Notes: generated by a model from the sequence alone, not told the origin. 64,000 nt of DNA from Maridesulfovibrio hydrothermalis AM13 = DSM 14728 (GCF_000331025.1 NC_020055.1:1954370-2018369); one strand, 5' to 3'; positions 53,188 through 62,511 are shown, counted from the stretch's first letter. Numbers and translations are program-made.

Positions 53188-54733
53188 ATTGGAATATCAT
53201 CCTTTCGAGATATTTTTGTCCGAAATCCTGACTGCCGGCCAGTTCCAGTACGGAAGAGCGGGAAGGCAGAGCAGATGCAAAATCTCGAGCGTTTTTATTA
53301 TTAGTGAGAATTATAGCTCCCGTCAGGGAGGTGTTACCTGCGGCACGGGTGACCCCGGCTATTTCCGCAGGAATGAATCCGGTGGAAACCAGATCGTTTA
53401 TGTTTACATGCTGCCCCATAGCTCCTCCTAGAACAAGTGAATTCAGGTCTGAAGGAGCTAGTTCTGCCTGATCAAGCAGGGCAGACATGGCAAGGTTGAA
53501 AGCTGCTTTGACTTTCAGAATTTCTTCCACATCAGTAGCTGGAAGATTCAGATCATTATTTAACCCTAAATCAAGAGCCGGAGTGTTTTTCACTTCGGTC
53601 AGATTGCGGGCCAGTTTGGCAGCAAGGGGGGTATTGCCTGATGCAAACTGTCCCCCGCGGGTGAGTATGCCTGATTTAAGCAGCAGGGAACAGAGCGAAA
53701 GATATCCTGTTCCGGTTATACCCGGACGGCTGTTTTCGTCCGGCTGGCTGATAAAAAAGGGTGCAAGGCCTTTGGGCGTCAGGGTGAAAGATGATATTGC
53801 GCCCGGTCCTGCGGTTCGTCCGTTGCTTAATCCTACTCCTTCAAGTGCCGGCCCCATAGGGACTGATGAAACAATATATTTGTCTTCTGAAAGACAGAGT
53901 ACAAATTCACCATTGGTTCCGAGATCGGCAAACAGGTAGGGAGGTTCTGGTTTCTTTCCGGAAAAGTTAAGTGCCACAATTCCTGCTGTAATGTCTGCAC
54001 CCACAAAGGGGGCGAGGTGGGCAGGTATGTATGCATCGGGCAGTTTTTCGTCAATAGATATCAAACTGCCGCCTTTGGAGGGTAGTGAATAGGGGGCGTG
54101 GCTCAGCCCTTCAACATTATCCTGCGCAAGGATTGAGGTCATGGACGGGTTGCCGGTAACGACAAGAGTTTTAACTGGTCCGGTTTCAGCGATAATTTCT
54201 TTGATCCGTCCGCTGACCAGATCAGACAAAATTTTACACTGCTCAGGTTTAGCAGCAAATGCAAGACGGGACATTACTTCACTTCCAAGTCCAATCTGCG
54301 GATTAAGTTCCTGTCCGGACTTAACAATTTCATCGCCGATGATGAAGGCCCAGTGCATCCCCGTAGTGCCTAGGTCAACGGCAAGCGACAGGTCACCGGG
54401 GAGTTTTTCAGAGAATTTTCCGGAAACCTTGGGGACAACCCGCTCCGGCTCTGGCAGAAATACTGCTGCCGCATCAGCCCTGTGCAAGCAGGAAAGTCGC
54501 CAGCCCGACTTAATTTCATCCGCGTTGAATTTCTTAAGCTCTTCTTTGCGGGGAGCGGGTGCGTTAGATTCGAATCTCACTTTACACAGCGCGCAGCGGC
54601 CCATCCCTGAACATAGCGGCACGCCTTTAAATGCTCCGTTCAGAAATAAAAGCTGAGCCAGATTAAGCTCTTGTGATGGCGCAAGGTTCATAATGCTTTG
54701 ATCATGGACGTGCACTGTGAGGGAATCTTTCAT
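53177..54733 (-). CDS. RACo-like protein: N-terminal [2Fe-2S] ferredoxin domain fused to an ASKHA (DUF4445) domain
   Basis: 518 residues. The N-terminal 85 residues hold CSGMGRCALC and a later SCLH (C-x5-C-x2-C...C), the plant-type ferredoxin pattern. The rest is an ATPase fold with AVDLGTTGMHWAF, VTGNPSM, FADLGTNGEFVL and GGAMGQHVNI. This is the architecture of RACo/RamA reductive activators of corrinoid proteins. No corrinoid protein or methyltransferase gene is adjacent, so the client must be elsewhere. First gene of the unit with Rsm22-like and lipBA; the functional link is unclear. Confidence 0.85.
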   Translation of the reverse strand: MKDSLTVHVHDQSIMNLAPSQELNLAQLLFLNGAFKGVPLCSGMGRCALCKVRFESNAPAPRKEELKKFNADEIKSGWRLSCLHRADAAAVFLPEPERVVPKVSGKFSEKLPGDLSLAVDLGTTGMHWAFIIGDEIVKSGQELNPQIGLGSEVMSRLAFAAKPEQCKILSDLVSGRIKEIIAETGPVKTLVVTGNPSMTSILAQDNVEGLSHAPYSLPSKGGSLISIDEKLPDAYIPAHLAPFVGADITAGIVALNFSGKKPEPPYLFADLGTNGEFVLCLSEDKYIVSSVPMGPALEGVGLSNGRTAGPGAISSFTLTPKGLAPFFISQPDENSRPGITGTGYLSLCSLLLKSGILTRGGQFASGNTPLAAKLARNLTEVKNTPALDLGLNNDLNLPATDVEEILKVKAAFNLAMSALLDQAELAPSDLNSLVLGGAMGQHVNINDLVSTGFIPAEIAGVTRAAGNTSLTGAIILTNNKNARDFASALPSRSSVLELAGSQDFGQKYLERMIFQYVY

Positions 54734-54833
54734 AAATTAGCTTAATTTTATCGCGTTCGCACTTTTACAGGTGATTTTGCCGGCGGCGGGCGAAGGGGTT
54801 ATTCCCTTTGCATCGTAATTGGGTGACAGGAAA

Positions 54834-54865
54834 AAATAACCGCACCAGTATATTAATATATGCGG
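54834..54865 (-). terminator. Terminator of cbiK
   Basis: On the minus strand CCGCA, inner TATATTAATATA, TGCGG, followed by TTATTTTTTCC; 40 nt after the cbiK stop. Confidence 0.7.
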
Positions 54866-54904
54866 CGCGGATGATTGGCAAGGGGGCAGGATCGGTCTGG
54901 AAAG

Positions 54905-55702
54905 TTAATTTTCCAGTTCTTTAATAGCCTTTTGCAAATTATCCATCCAGCGGTTGGCAAAAACATCGAATTCGCCGATGCCTTTTGTTATGGTAACAAC
55001 CTTTATTCCGCGAGAAGCAACTATGTTTTTCCATGAAGCGTCATGATTACCGGCCATGTCTTTTATGACGTGATTTCCAGCTCCGAAAAGAAGCGGCAGC
55101 AGGTATGCTTTTTTAACACCGGATTTTTTTATTTTTTCACTGATTTCGACAATGCCTTCTTCTACGTTAAGTTTGCCCAGATAAGCATTTTTATCTTTTC
55201 GTTCTAATACTTCTTTAAATTTATCGTAGAGGCTGTTTCCGCTGTCAGAGTGTTTTGATCCATGAGCCACCAGCACCAAAGCTTCATTTTCCGGGTCTCG
55301 TTCTTCCAGCAGGGAAAGAATCATGTCGGAAATTTCATCAATTTCCTGCTCACCGGTCAGCAGTGGATTTCCTAATACTGCTTTTTCCAGTTTTATCTTA
55401 CCGTCATCTACCTGAGAGACCAGCTTGCTGATGTTAGCAAATTCGGTTCCCGGAATAACGTGCAGGGATTGTACAACCACGTGGGTGATGCCGTCTTTAC
55501 TGAAATTTTCCAGAGTTTGCTTGATGCTTAGCAGGTCTTGTCCTTGTTCTTTCAGCCTTTTAAGAACATGGCGGGAAGTAAATGCGCTTTTGATGAGAAG
55601 GTCAGGGTGTCGCTCTTCAGCCATCTTTAAAATATTGCCCAGAGCAGAATTGGCTGCCGTGTTTTTTGAACCGTGCGCTGCAAAAAGGATGGCTTTTCTC
55701 AT
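54905..55702 (-). CDS. cbiK: Sirohydrochlorin cobaltochelatase, cytoplasmic CbiK type
   Basis: About 265 residues from ATG 55702 (TTG 55705 is directly upstream). ILFAAHGSKN, SLHVIPGTEF, a second LVLVAHGSKHSD with the metal-site His, and LLFGAGNHVIKDMAG fit CbiK. It inserts cobalt into sirohydrochlorin for B12 synthesis; sulfate reducers also use CbiK-type enzymes in haem and sirohaem metabolism. No signal peptide, so this is the cytoplasmic form. Single gene. Confidence 0.9.
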   Translation of the reverse strand: MRKAILFAAHGSKNTAANSALGNILKMAEERHPDLLIKSAFTSRHVLKRLKEQGQDLLSIKQTLENFSKDGITHVVVQSLHVIPGTEFANISKLVSQVDDGKIKLEKAVLGNPLLTGEQEIDEISDMILSLLEERDPENEALVLVAHGSKHSDSGNSLYDKFKEVLERKDKNAYLGKLNVEEGIVEISEKIKKSGVKKAYLLPLLFGAGNHVIKDMAGNHDASWKNIVASRGIKVVTITKGIGEFDVFANRWMDNLQKAIKELEN

Positions 55703-55851
55703 CAACTGTATACCTGCATGATTATCTGTTTGTTTACTTGGTACGAACTTTATATCATATCAGATAAAATCTGGAGAGTAAAAGTCTTTTACGCAGGGTA
55801 AAAAACACCGCTCTGCGTCTCAGGCAGTATTATATTTTGCTCAGTGTTTTT

Positions 55852-57639
55852 TTATGATTGCAGTGGGTTCTTTTCCTCAAAATCTTCAAGCTGGGTGGTA
55901 ATAAGGGTTTCCGTATCGATGACCAGAGCATCTTTTTCACCCATCATGCCGAACCCGAGGATCGGGAGTCTGTACAGTGTGTTAACAGGCAGAGTAAATC
56001 CTGTGACCACTGCTTTCTGCTGGCGCAGGACTTCATCTACTAAAATAGCGGCGCAAATATCACCCATTTTTACCAGAATGGTTTTAGGTGTAATATTGTC
56101 ATCAGGCGGCGGGAAGTCGAAAATTTTGTGCATGCGGATCAGGGGGTGTACTTTACCGCGGATGGATACTGTTTCGCGTCCGTCGGGCAGTTCGGTGAAT
56201 TCCTTGGCAACTGGCTCATATACTTCAAGCACTTCACGGCTGGGGAAGATAAATGTCTCTGTGCCGATGGTGGTGATCAGGGCATCCACAATGCCTTCAT
56301 TCACAGAGCGGCTGAGTGGAATGGTGATGGTGAAAGTGGAGCCTTCTCCCAGTTTGCTTTTGATGGAAATTTTTCCATCAAGGGTATTATGGACGGCCGT
56401 TACGACTGCGTCCATGCCGACACCGCGACCTGAAATATCTGTCACTGCACTGGCTGTGGAGAAACCTGACTGCAGGATGAATTCGTATATTTCCTCTTCA
56501 GTATATTTTTTATCAGGATCAGCGATTCCTTTTTCAATGGCTTTGCTGAGCAGTATGTCTGCATCAAGGCCTTTGCCGTCGTCCACGATTTCAATATAGG
56601 CGAATTCACCTTTCCTTGATGCGTTCAGGGTGACGCTTCCCACTTCATCTTTACCGAACATCTGGCGGTCTTCAGTGGACTCAATACCGTGGTCCAATGC
56701 ATTTCTAAGCAGGTGAACCAGTGGTTCGTTCAGGCATTCCACAATAGTTTTATCCAGAGCCAGATCTTCGCCGCTGATGGTGAATTTAATGCGTTTATTA
56801 AGTTTTTGCGATGTGCTTTTTACAAGCCGGTGCATGGGCATAAAAATTTGCTTGAGCGGAACCAGTCTGATTTCATCCATTTCTGATTGCAGGTTGCGGA
56901 TAACCTTATCAAGTTCAGACAGGCTGGATGAAATTTTGGAAATATTATCGACTTTGGTCTGCGCAATGACTGCGTAAGTGACCATAAGTTTTCCCACCAG
57001 TTCAATCAGTGAATCCAGCTGCTGAGTGGAAACCCGGATGGATGAAATAGCCTGCGGCTCTTTCATTTTATCTTTGGCAGGGTGGACTGCTTTAGATTTT
57101 TCTTCGGTTTTGATTTCTTTTGCTGCTACCGGCTCAGGGGAATTTTCCGGTATTTCAGGTTCTTCACCGTGATACTTGCTGAGTTTTTCGTCAGGAGCTG
57201 TGGATGGAACCTCACAGGCTTCAAGCTTTTCCCAGCCATCAGCTTCATTTGGTTCGCCGCCATCCATTGCCTCTATTTCGGCAATCATTTCTATCTCAGC
57301 CTCAGTCATTTCAGTCTGAGAGGAACTTTTTGGAGCTGCATTTTCTTCTGATTTGCGTGAATCAAGTTTGACTCCGCCTTGATCAAGGAGGCCGCCGATG
57401 CAGTAATAAAACTTTTTCTGAGCTTCGGTTATTTCAAGCAGGGCGGTGATCAGGTCGGGGGTGACGGGGGTGATACCGTCGGTCAGCATATCCATAAGAG
57501 CAATGACTTGAGCTGAGGGCATTTTTACATGCTCAATACCAAGGTCTTGCAGGATGGAGTTGATATCTCCTGTGCCGTGTTCAAGATTGGTAATTGATTC
57601 TTGAAGCTGGCTTATGCAACTGGAAATACTGTCTTTCAT
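55852..57639 (-). CDS. cheA: Chemotaxis histidine kinase CheA lacking a functional phosphotransfer (P1) domain
   Basis: 595 residues. The N-terminal 80 residues are helical but have no H-x2-K-G phosphorylation motif; then an acidic linker (80-185), a P3 dimerisation helix pair (QQLDSLIELVGKLMVTYAVI), a P4 kinase with N-box EPLVHLLRNALDHGIES, DDGKGLD and GRGVGMDAV, and a CheW-like P5 (440-590). Upstream on the same strand lies a separate Hpt protein, so the phosphorylated His is supplied in trans. ATG 57639, 18 nt after the hpt stop. Confidence 0.9.
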   Translation of the reverse strand: MKDSISSCISQLQESITNLEHGTGDINSILQDLGIEHVKMPSAQVIALMDMLTDGITPVTPDLITALLEITEAQKKFYYCIGGLLDQGGVKLDSRKSEENAAPKSSSQTEMTEAEIEMIAEIEAMDGGEPNEADGWEKLEACEVPSTAPDEKLSKYHGEEPEIPENSPEPVAAKEIKTEEKSKAVHPAKDKMKEPQAISSIRVSTQQLDSLIELVGKLMVTYAVIAQTKVDNISKISSSLSELDKVIRNLQSEMDEIRLVPLKQIFMPMHRLVKSTSQKLNKRIKFTISGEDLALDKTIVECLNEPLVHLLRNALDHGIESTEDRQMFGKDEVGSVTLNASRKGEFAYIEIVDDGKGLDADILLSKAIEKGIADPDKKYTEEEIYEFILQSGFSTASAVTDISGRGVGMDAVVTAVHNTLDGKISIKSKLGEGSTFTITIPLSRSVNEGIVDALITTIGTETFIFPSREVLEVYEPVAKEFTELPDGRETVSIRGKVHPLIRMHKIFDFPPPDDNITPKTILVKMGDICAAILVDEVLRQQKAVVTGFTLPVNTLYRLPILGFGMMGEKDALVIDTETLITTQLEDFEEKNPLQS

Positions 57640-57657
57640 TATCCGCTCGCTCCGGCG

Positions 57658-58383
57658 TTACTTGAGAAAAGAGTCTCTGCTGTCAAATACATTCAGGTAT
57701 CTCTGGAAACCCCATGAATAAAAAGTGCTTGTGCAGTGAGTGTTCATTCCGGTTATTCCGATTTCATGGGAGTCGGAATAGGAGGCAATGAGTTCAAAAA
57801 GTGAAGAAGCAACTGACATTGAAATTCCGAAATCAAATAGAATACGTTTGCCTTCAGCAATTGTTTTTAGGGTATCATCGACTATACCAAGTTGTTGCTG
57901 GTTGTACAGTCTTCTTGCTTTTAAGGTGATAATTTCTGCATCAGGCAATGACTCAAGCTCAACGGGGGTATCACTTTCAGCCCCTATACCTTCAGTTTTT
58001 TTTCCTTCGCCTGCGAGTCTTTTCTCAATATCGTCGGTGGCTGCTTTGTCATAGCTGCCTGATTCGCGAAGCTGTTCAATGATCATGAAAATCGAGTTAA
58101 CAGATTCAATGGCGAGGGCAATCTGCGGAAGTTTATGTGCAATTTCCCCAGCTTGCATCTTTTTCAGGAAACTTTCAACTTTGTGGGTGAAGGTTGAAGC
58201 CGGTTCAAATCCGGACATGAATCCGGTAACGCCTTTGATGGTATGCAGCGGACGTGAGAGAGCCTCAATGCCTTCCTCAATGCACTGTTCATCCAGCAGA
58301 TCAATACCCTCTAAAACCTGAGGATAGTATTTATCGTTTACTTCCGAGAAGAATTCTTCAATTAATGAATCATCATCACTCAT
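57658..58383 (-). CDS. Hpt phosphotransfer protein with a C-terminal STAS-like domain
   Basis: 241 residues. An N-terminal Hpt domain (1-110) has RPLHTIKGVTGF, with the phosphorylated His at residue 47. A linker and a C-terminal domain (about 145-240: KRILFDFGISMSVASSLFEL; IGITGMNTHCTSTFYSWGFQ; YLNVFDS) have the strand-helix pattern and closing motif of STAS domains. It is expected to take phosphate from the neighbouring CheA and pass it to CheY. The STAS match is by eye. Lies between cheY and cheA. Confidence 0.82.
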   Translation of the reverse strand: MSDDDSLIEEFFSEVNDKYYPQVLEGIDLLDEQCIEEGIEALSRPLHTIKGVTGFMSGFEPASTFTHKVESFLKKMQAGEIAHKLPQIALAIESVNSIFMIIEQLRESGSYDKAATDDIEKRLAGEGKKTEGIGAESDTPVELESLPDAEIITLKARRLYNQQQLGIVDDTLKTIAEGKRILFDFGISMSVASSLFELIASYSDSHEIGITGMNTHCTSTFYSWGFQRYLNVFDSRDSFLK

Positions 58384-58407
58384 ATAAATACTCCCCTAAA
58401 CGGGATT

Positions 58408-58803
58408 TTATTTTTGCAGCAGTCCGATTTTTTCAAGTTCTTCATATAATTTTTCTCTGATGACCGGCTTAACAATGTATGCAGAAGCTCCTGCATCATG
58501 AAAAGAACGGATTACGGTTTTTGCATCATCAAGAGCGGTGGTCATTATCACTTTGACGTTATTATCAACGTTATTTGATTTTTCATATTTTCTGATGGCT
58601 TCAAGGGCACTTATCCCGTCAAGTTCCGGCATCATTATATCCATAAAGATAACAGCGTAAGGATTATCTTCTTCATAAGCCATTATAAAGGCATCAACGG
58701 CTTCCTTTCCGTTAACAACAATATCGATTTCAAAAAGTGGAGCCATAAAGGTTGATAACAATTTTCTGCCAACAAATTCGTCTTCTGCAATCAGCGCGCG
58801 CAT
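58408..58803 (-). CDS. cheY: CheY-like single-domain response regulator
   Basis: 131 residues from ATG 58803 (GGAGG 5 nt upstream). Receiver residues: acidic pair in IAEDEF, phospho-Asp in VIFMDIMMPELDG, Thr in IMTTALDD and Lys in YIVKPV. First gene of the cheY-hpt-cheA unit and its likely output. The RR could act on the flagellar switch or another target. Confidence 0.9.
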   Translation of the reverse strand: MRALIAEDEFVGRKLLSTFMAPLFEIDIVVNGKEAVDAFIMAYEEDNPYAVIFMDIMMPELDGISALEAIRKYEKSNNVDNNVKVIMTTALDDAKTVIRSFHDAGASAYIVKPVIREKLYEELEKIGLLQK

Positions 58804-58960
58804 CAATGCCTCCGTAAATAATATATCATCTTAGATAATTACATATCATGTTTTTTTTGGCAATTAAATGTGAATATCCTTAGTATAAAATTTGTATCTT
58901 AAATTACAAGCTTTACCACTTCCCTTGCAAACTCTTAAAAGGTTGAGTACCTAAATCGCC

Positions 58961-59551
58961 ATGGAAAAACAGAGAACCCCGCAAAGAGAAGCAAGAGTCA
59001 GGGAAGTTCTGGCAAAACGCCAGAAAGATTTTACCCTTATCATCGATAATGTCTGGGACCCGCATAACGTGTCTGCCATTTTGCGCAGCTGTGATGCCTT
59101 CGGTGTTTATGGCATTCATCTGTATTATACTGTATCCCAGTGGCCTGAACTGGCTAAAAAGTCATCGGCGTCCGGTAAAAAATGGGTGGAACGTACAAAA
59201 CACAGCGATCCGGTCAAAATGATCAGCGGACTTCGCGATCAAGGGTATCAGGTCTTGCGTACAGGATTTTCCGAAACCGCCAGACCTCTTATGGATTTTG
59301 ATCTCAGCACTCCTTCAGCGGTGATACTCAGCAATGAGCATAGCGGAACTGCGCCGGAACTGGCTGAACTGGTTCCTGACGAAGTATACATCCCCATGCA
59401 GGGAATGATTCAAAGTTTTAATGTATCTGTTGCTGCAGCTCTGATTCTTTATCATGGATTCAGTCAGAGGTATGCCAAAGGAATGTATAACGATCCATCA
59501 TTTACACCTGAAGAGCTGGAAAAACTGACTGCCGAGTGGCTTGCCCGGTAA
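58961..59551 (+). CDS. trmH: tRNA (Gm18) 2'-O-methyltransferase TrmH/SpoU type
   Basis: 196 residues. SPOUT motifs: NVSAILRSCDAFGV (motif 1), AVILSNEHSG (motif 2) and IPMQGMIQSFNVSVAAALIL (motif 3). A C-terminal extension resembles TrmH of E. coli. Methylates the ribose of G18 in tRNA. ATG 58961 lacks a clear ribosome site. Confidence 0.9.
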   Translation: MEKQRTPQREARVREVLAKRQKDFTLIIDNVWDPHNVSAILRSCDAFGVYGIHLYYTVSQWPELAKKSSASGKKWVERTKHSDPVKMISGLRDQGYQVLRTGFSETARPLMDFDLSTPSAVILSNEHSGTAPELAELVPDEVYIPMQGMIQSFNVSVAAALILYHGFSQRYAKGMYNDPSFTPEELEKLTAEWLAR

Positions 59552-59626
59552 GAGACTTTTGTCGGCAGTCTTTTGGGATAAACATTTGCAGCTGCGTACC
59601 TGAAGGTCTGAGCGGGATTAGGGGAC

Positions 59627-61291
59627 TCAAACAGTTTCAGCCAGTTCTTTCCATTTTTTTTCAGTATCGGCCCAGAGTCGGGTCAGGTCTTTGCTGAAAA
59701 TTGAATTCAGGTTGTCTGCTGAATATTTGCTTTCAAGTTTTATTTTGTTGCCGAAAACCTGCGCCATGCCGCGCATGTTACTTGCTTTAGCCAGACTTGA
59801 ATGCTGGATGTGCTGGATGCCCAGCTGTCCGGCGTAAATATGGGTATAGCCACCGAGACTGGCCCGCAGGTCGCGTTCGAGGTCATCGAATTGGGTGGGA
59901 TTGAAGCGCACATCAAAGGGGCCGCATTTATGCACTGCCTCCATGTTGAGCATGTGGCAGCATCCTGAAACATGAACAGCCGGACGGGTGTATGAAAACT
60001 GGCCACAGTCAAAGGCATTGCGGCAGCTGTCAAAGACCATGACATGCTCGGTTAAGCCGTCAATCTGCGAAGTTCCGTTTCCGGGCGGGAAAAGGTGATA
60101 GTCCGCAGATTGCAATGATGTCGGGACGGACGCTGATGTGATACGGCAGCCCACTGCACCGGGATTGTTGTAGTGCTTAGCGGTGGCAAGAAGCTCTTTC
60201 AGCCAGTTTTCAGGCAGTTCAACGTCATCATCTAAGAATACGGCCCATTTTGATCTGCGTACTTCCGGTTCTGCCAGCAGCCAGTTTCTGGCCGGAGGTG
60301 CTCCTACATTAACTGGGAGTTGAATTTCTTTATATTGTTCACGCTGGAAAAGTTTTTTTGCGGCTGAAACTACTTCGCCGGTGTTGTCGCTTGAGCCATT
60401 GTTCAGGGCGAATACTTTTGCATTGCCTATACTTGATTCAGCTACATTTTTTAGAGTATTCTCGATCAGCTTTCCATTATTCCACGAGTACATCAGGATG
60501 CATACATCTGCTGAGTCGTTTAACGCGCCTGTTGTATCAATGGGATTAAGCAGTGCGTGGAGTTTTTGTCCCCAGTTAATATTCCAGACGTTTGATTTCC
60601 ACAGAGCGGAAAGGCATTCTACAGCCTCCTTTTGCCGGTTTGTCCTGAGCAGAAGTTCGCAGCGCATGTATTCTTTCCAGAGCGACCAGATGTTTCCGTC
60701 AAGCTTCTCCACTGCGCTGAGACTTTCATCCGCCGGCCGGTATAAAAAATAATACTGCGCTTTAAGGCGTTGTTTTATCGGGATAAGTTCTTTGTTCCAA
60801 TTGATAAGGTCGAGTGCTGTGACAGGAATATCCGGGTTGCCCATGCGCAGAAGCGTATCCCAGCAATGGGTAAGCCATGTGAATCCATCTGGACCGCGCA
60901 GCAGGGGGAAAAGATGGCGGATGATCAGTTTCCGATCCCTTGATTGAAGCAGATTATCGAGATCTTCAAAAGGTATTTCAGGCTGCGGCAGGGACAGGAT
61001 TGCATTTAAGAGTTTAGAGAGCGGGGCAGAGCAGCTTGATCCATTAAGCTCATGACATTTTTGAGTTGCGGTCCGGTCCAGAGGATTTTGCATCCACATT
61101 AACAATGACAGTTTTTTGCTGATACCGGTCAGTTGCGGATTTGTCTTTGAGTGGTGTTCAAAAATATTTATCAGTCCGCTCTGATGGGTAATCTCTTCTG
61201 TTCCCAGAACCCACAGGGGAATGGCTTTTTTTATGGCGGAGAGAAGTTTGTCTATGTCTGAAACAATTTGCTGTGTGTTTTGGGAAATCAT
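59627..61291 (-). CDS. Glycosyltransferase family 2 with a helical N-terminal region
   Basis: About 554 residues from ATG 61291, which has CGGAG 7 nt upstream; ATG 61330 has none. The N-terminal 260 residues are helical and unrecognised. The GT-A domain follows: VCILMYSWNNGKLIENTLKN, FALNNGSSDNTGEVV, the DXD-type AVFLDDDVELPENW, and FNPTQFDDLERDLRA as the acidic C-terminal motif. It probably adds a sugar to a surface molecule. Donor and acceptor are unknown. Confidence 0.82.
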   Translation of the reverse strand: MISQNTQQIVSDIDKLLSAIKKAIPLWVLGTEEITHQSGLINIFEHHSKTNPQLTGISKKLSLLMWMQNPLDRTATQKCHELNGSSCSAPLSKLLNAILSLPQPEIPFEDLDNLLQSRDRKLIIRHLFPLLRGPDGFTWLTHCWDTLLRMGNPDIPVTALDLINWNKELIPIKQRLKAQYYFLYRPADESLSAVEKLDGNIWSLWKEYMRCELLLRTNRQKEAVECLSALWKSNVWNINWGQKLHALLNPIDTTGALNDSADVCILMYSWNNGKLIENTLKNVAESSIGNAKVFALNNGSSDNTGEVVSAAKKLFQREQYKEIQLPVNVGAPPARNWLLAEPEVRRSKWAVFLDDDVELPENWLKELLATAKHYNNPGAVGCRITSASVPTSLQSADYHLFPPGNGTSQIDGLTEHVMVFDSCRNAFDCGQFSYTRPAVHVSGCCHMLNMEAVHKCGPFDVRFNPTQFDDLERDLRASLGGYTHIYAGQLGIQHIQHSSLAKASNMRGMAQVFGNKIKLESKYSADNLNSIFSKDLTRLWADTEKKWKELAETV

Positions 61292-61490
61292 AATTTTCTC
61301 CGGCTTTTCGTGCAGTAAGTGTTCTTTCATTATGACAAACTTCAGATAAAGTCATGCCGGATTAATACAAATTTAGTGTATCATATATATAATGTGTTTT
61401 CGGACACAGCAAAAGATGCTGGACAAAGTGTATAAAGCTGGTATTAATAATCGCTCTGTACGCCTTAGTACAAAATCGGAGTTAATACGC

Positions 61491-62099
61491 ATGAGTGAAC
61501 AGGAAGCTGTAAATATAATAAAGACTGGAGGGGTACTTGTTTACCCTACCGAAACCCTTTTTGCCATTGGGGCTGATGCCAGTGACGAAAGGGCGGCAAA
61601 TCGTGTTGCCCGTATCAAGGGGCGTCCGGTTTCCAAGCCATTACCGCTTATTATCGGCAGTATGGAGCAGCTTGATCTTGTCACTGATTTTATTTCTTCT
61701 GAAATTTTGAAACTTGCAAAGAGTTTCTGGCCCGGACCTCTATCAATTCTGATCAAAGCCCGCGGGGAACTGCCTTCTGCTGTAAAGGATTCCAGAGGAT
61801 ACACTTCTGTGCGCTGGACTGATCATCCTTTAGCCTGTGCATTGTGTATAAAGTCCAGAACGGCGCTTATTGCCACCAGTGCCAATATGAGCGGTAAGCA
61901 GGCTGTGGCAAAAGTTGAAGATCTTGATAACGAGTTGACTGTAATGGCTGAGGGTGTTTTTGATGGCTGTCCCGGACCGAAGGGCGGTAGTCCTTCAACC
62001 GTAGTAGAGCCGCTTTGCGGCGGGAAAGTCAGGGTTTTGCGCGATGGAGTTATCTCACGCAAGACTTTAATCCGGGCTGGGTTTGCTGTTGTGCGTTAG
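61491..62099 (+). CDS. tsaC: L-threonylcarbamoyladenylate synthase (TsaC/Sua5 family)
   Basis: About 202 residues from ATG 61491 (CGGAG upstream); the frame opens earlier at 61392 with sequence foreign to the family. VLVYPTETLFAIGADA, the KGRPVSKPLPLII loop, SFWPGPLSILIKA, SVRWTDHPLA and IATSANMSG identify the YrdC fold. It makes threonylcarbamoyl-AMP for t6A37 in tRNA, the substrate later used by MtaB (41 kb). Confidence 0.92.
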   Translation: MSEQEAVNIIKTGGVLVYPTETLFAIGADASDERAANRVARIKGRPVSKPLPLIIGSMEQLDLVTDFISSEILKLAKSFWPGPLSILIKARGELPSAVKDSRGYTSVRWTDHPLACALCIKSRTALIATSANMSGKQAVAKVEDLDNELTVMAEGVFDGCPGPKGGSPSTVVEPLCGGKVRVLRDGVISRKTLIRAGFAVVR

Positions 62100-62129
62100 A
62101 CTGTTTTTATACATATATTTTAGGCGGAT

Positions 62130-62160
62130 AAACCTGTTCTCATTAGAGATCAGGTTTTTT
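62130..62160 (+). terminator. Terminator after tsaC
   Basis: AACCTG...CAGGTT with an inner CTC/GAG pair, followed by TTTTTT. Confidence 0.85.
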
Positions 62161-62196
62161 GCTTTTTCTAAGTACAAATAATTCTACTGAAAGTAC

Positions 62197-62282
62197 GACA
62201 GGCAGGTCATGTTCATTGTTTTCCTGTCATCGTTCTTAATTTTTACTCCCTTGTGATGCCTGTAAGTAAGATTCTGCCTGTC
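62197..62282. repeat. Separated inverted repeat upstream of the twin RNA units
   Basis: GACAGGCAG (62197-62205) and CTGCCTGTC (62274-62282) are perfect 9-bp complements 68 nt apart. They could close a larger RNA fold or be protein sites. Not repeated in the second unit. Confidence 0.35.
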
Positions 62283-62328
62283 TGGAAGATCGGGGCATAC
62301 CTGTTTACCCTGATATTGAGTTTACTCA

Positions 62329-62396
62329 GGTATAAAATATTTTACCGGCATCCCAGCTTTTTAGCGGAAAAATCTGACAGGGTATAAAAATTTGTA
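62329..62396 (+). promoter_or_regulatory. Conserved upstream activator block, unit 1
   Basis: Contains a near-palindrome GGTATAAAATATTTTACC (62329-62346), CCCAG, TTAGCG and GGGTATAAAAA (62380-62390). TATAAAA occurs twice, 52 bp apart, about five helical turns. The block is 90-157 bp upstream of the -24 element, the usual place for a sigma-54 activator. Confidence 0.6.
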
Positions 62397-62485
62397 TTTT
62401 ATTTGGAGATTAGTTGAAAAAGATATTCGTGTAATAGCTTAGTAATTTTAATGGGTTATGCAGGGTTTGAATGCTTTTTTATTTT

Positions 62486-62503
62486 TGGCACGCCAGTTGC
62501 TAT
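62486..62503 (+). promoter_or_regulatory. Consensus sigma-54 promoter, unit 1
   Basis: TGGCACG-CCAG-TTGCTAT fully matches TGGCACG-N4-TTGCW, with GG and GC 10 bp apart. Predicted start of transcription is about 62512. Confidence 0.85.
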
Positions 62504-62511
62504 ATCTAAAT

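Noticed and set aside
55844-56599. 251-codon frame on the plus strand
   Set aside because: Antisense to cheA; Ser/Thr-rich shadow sequence.
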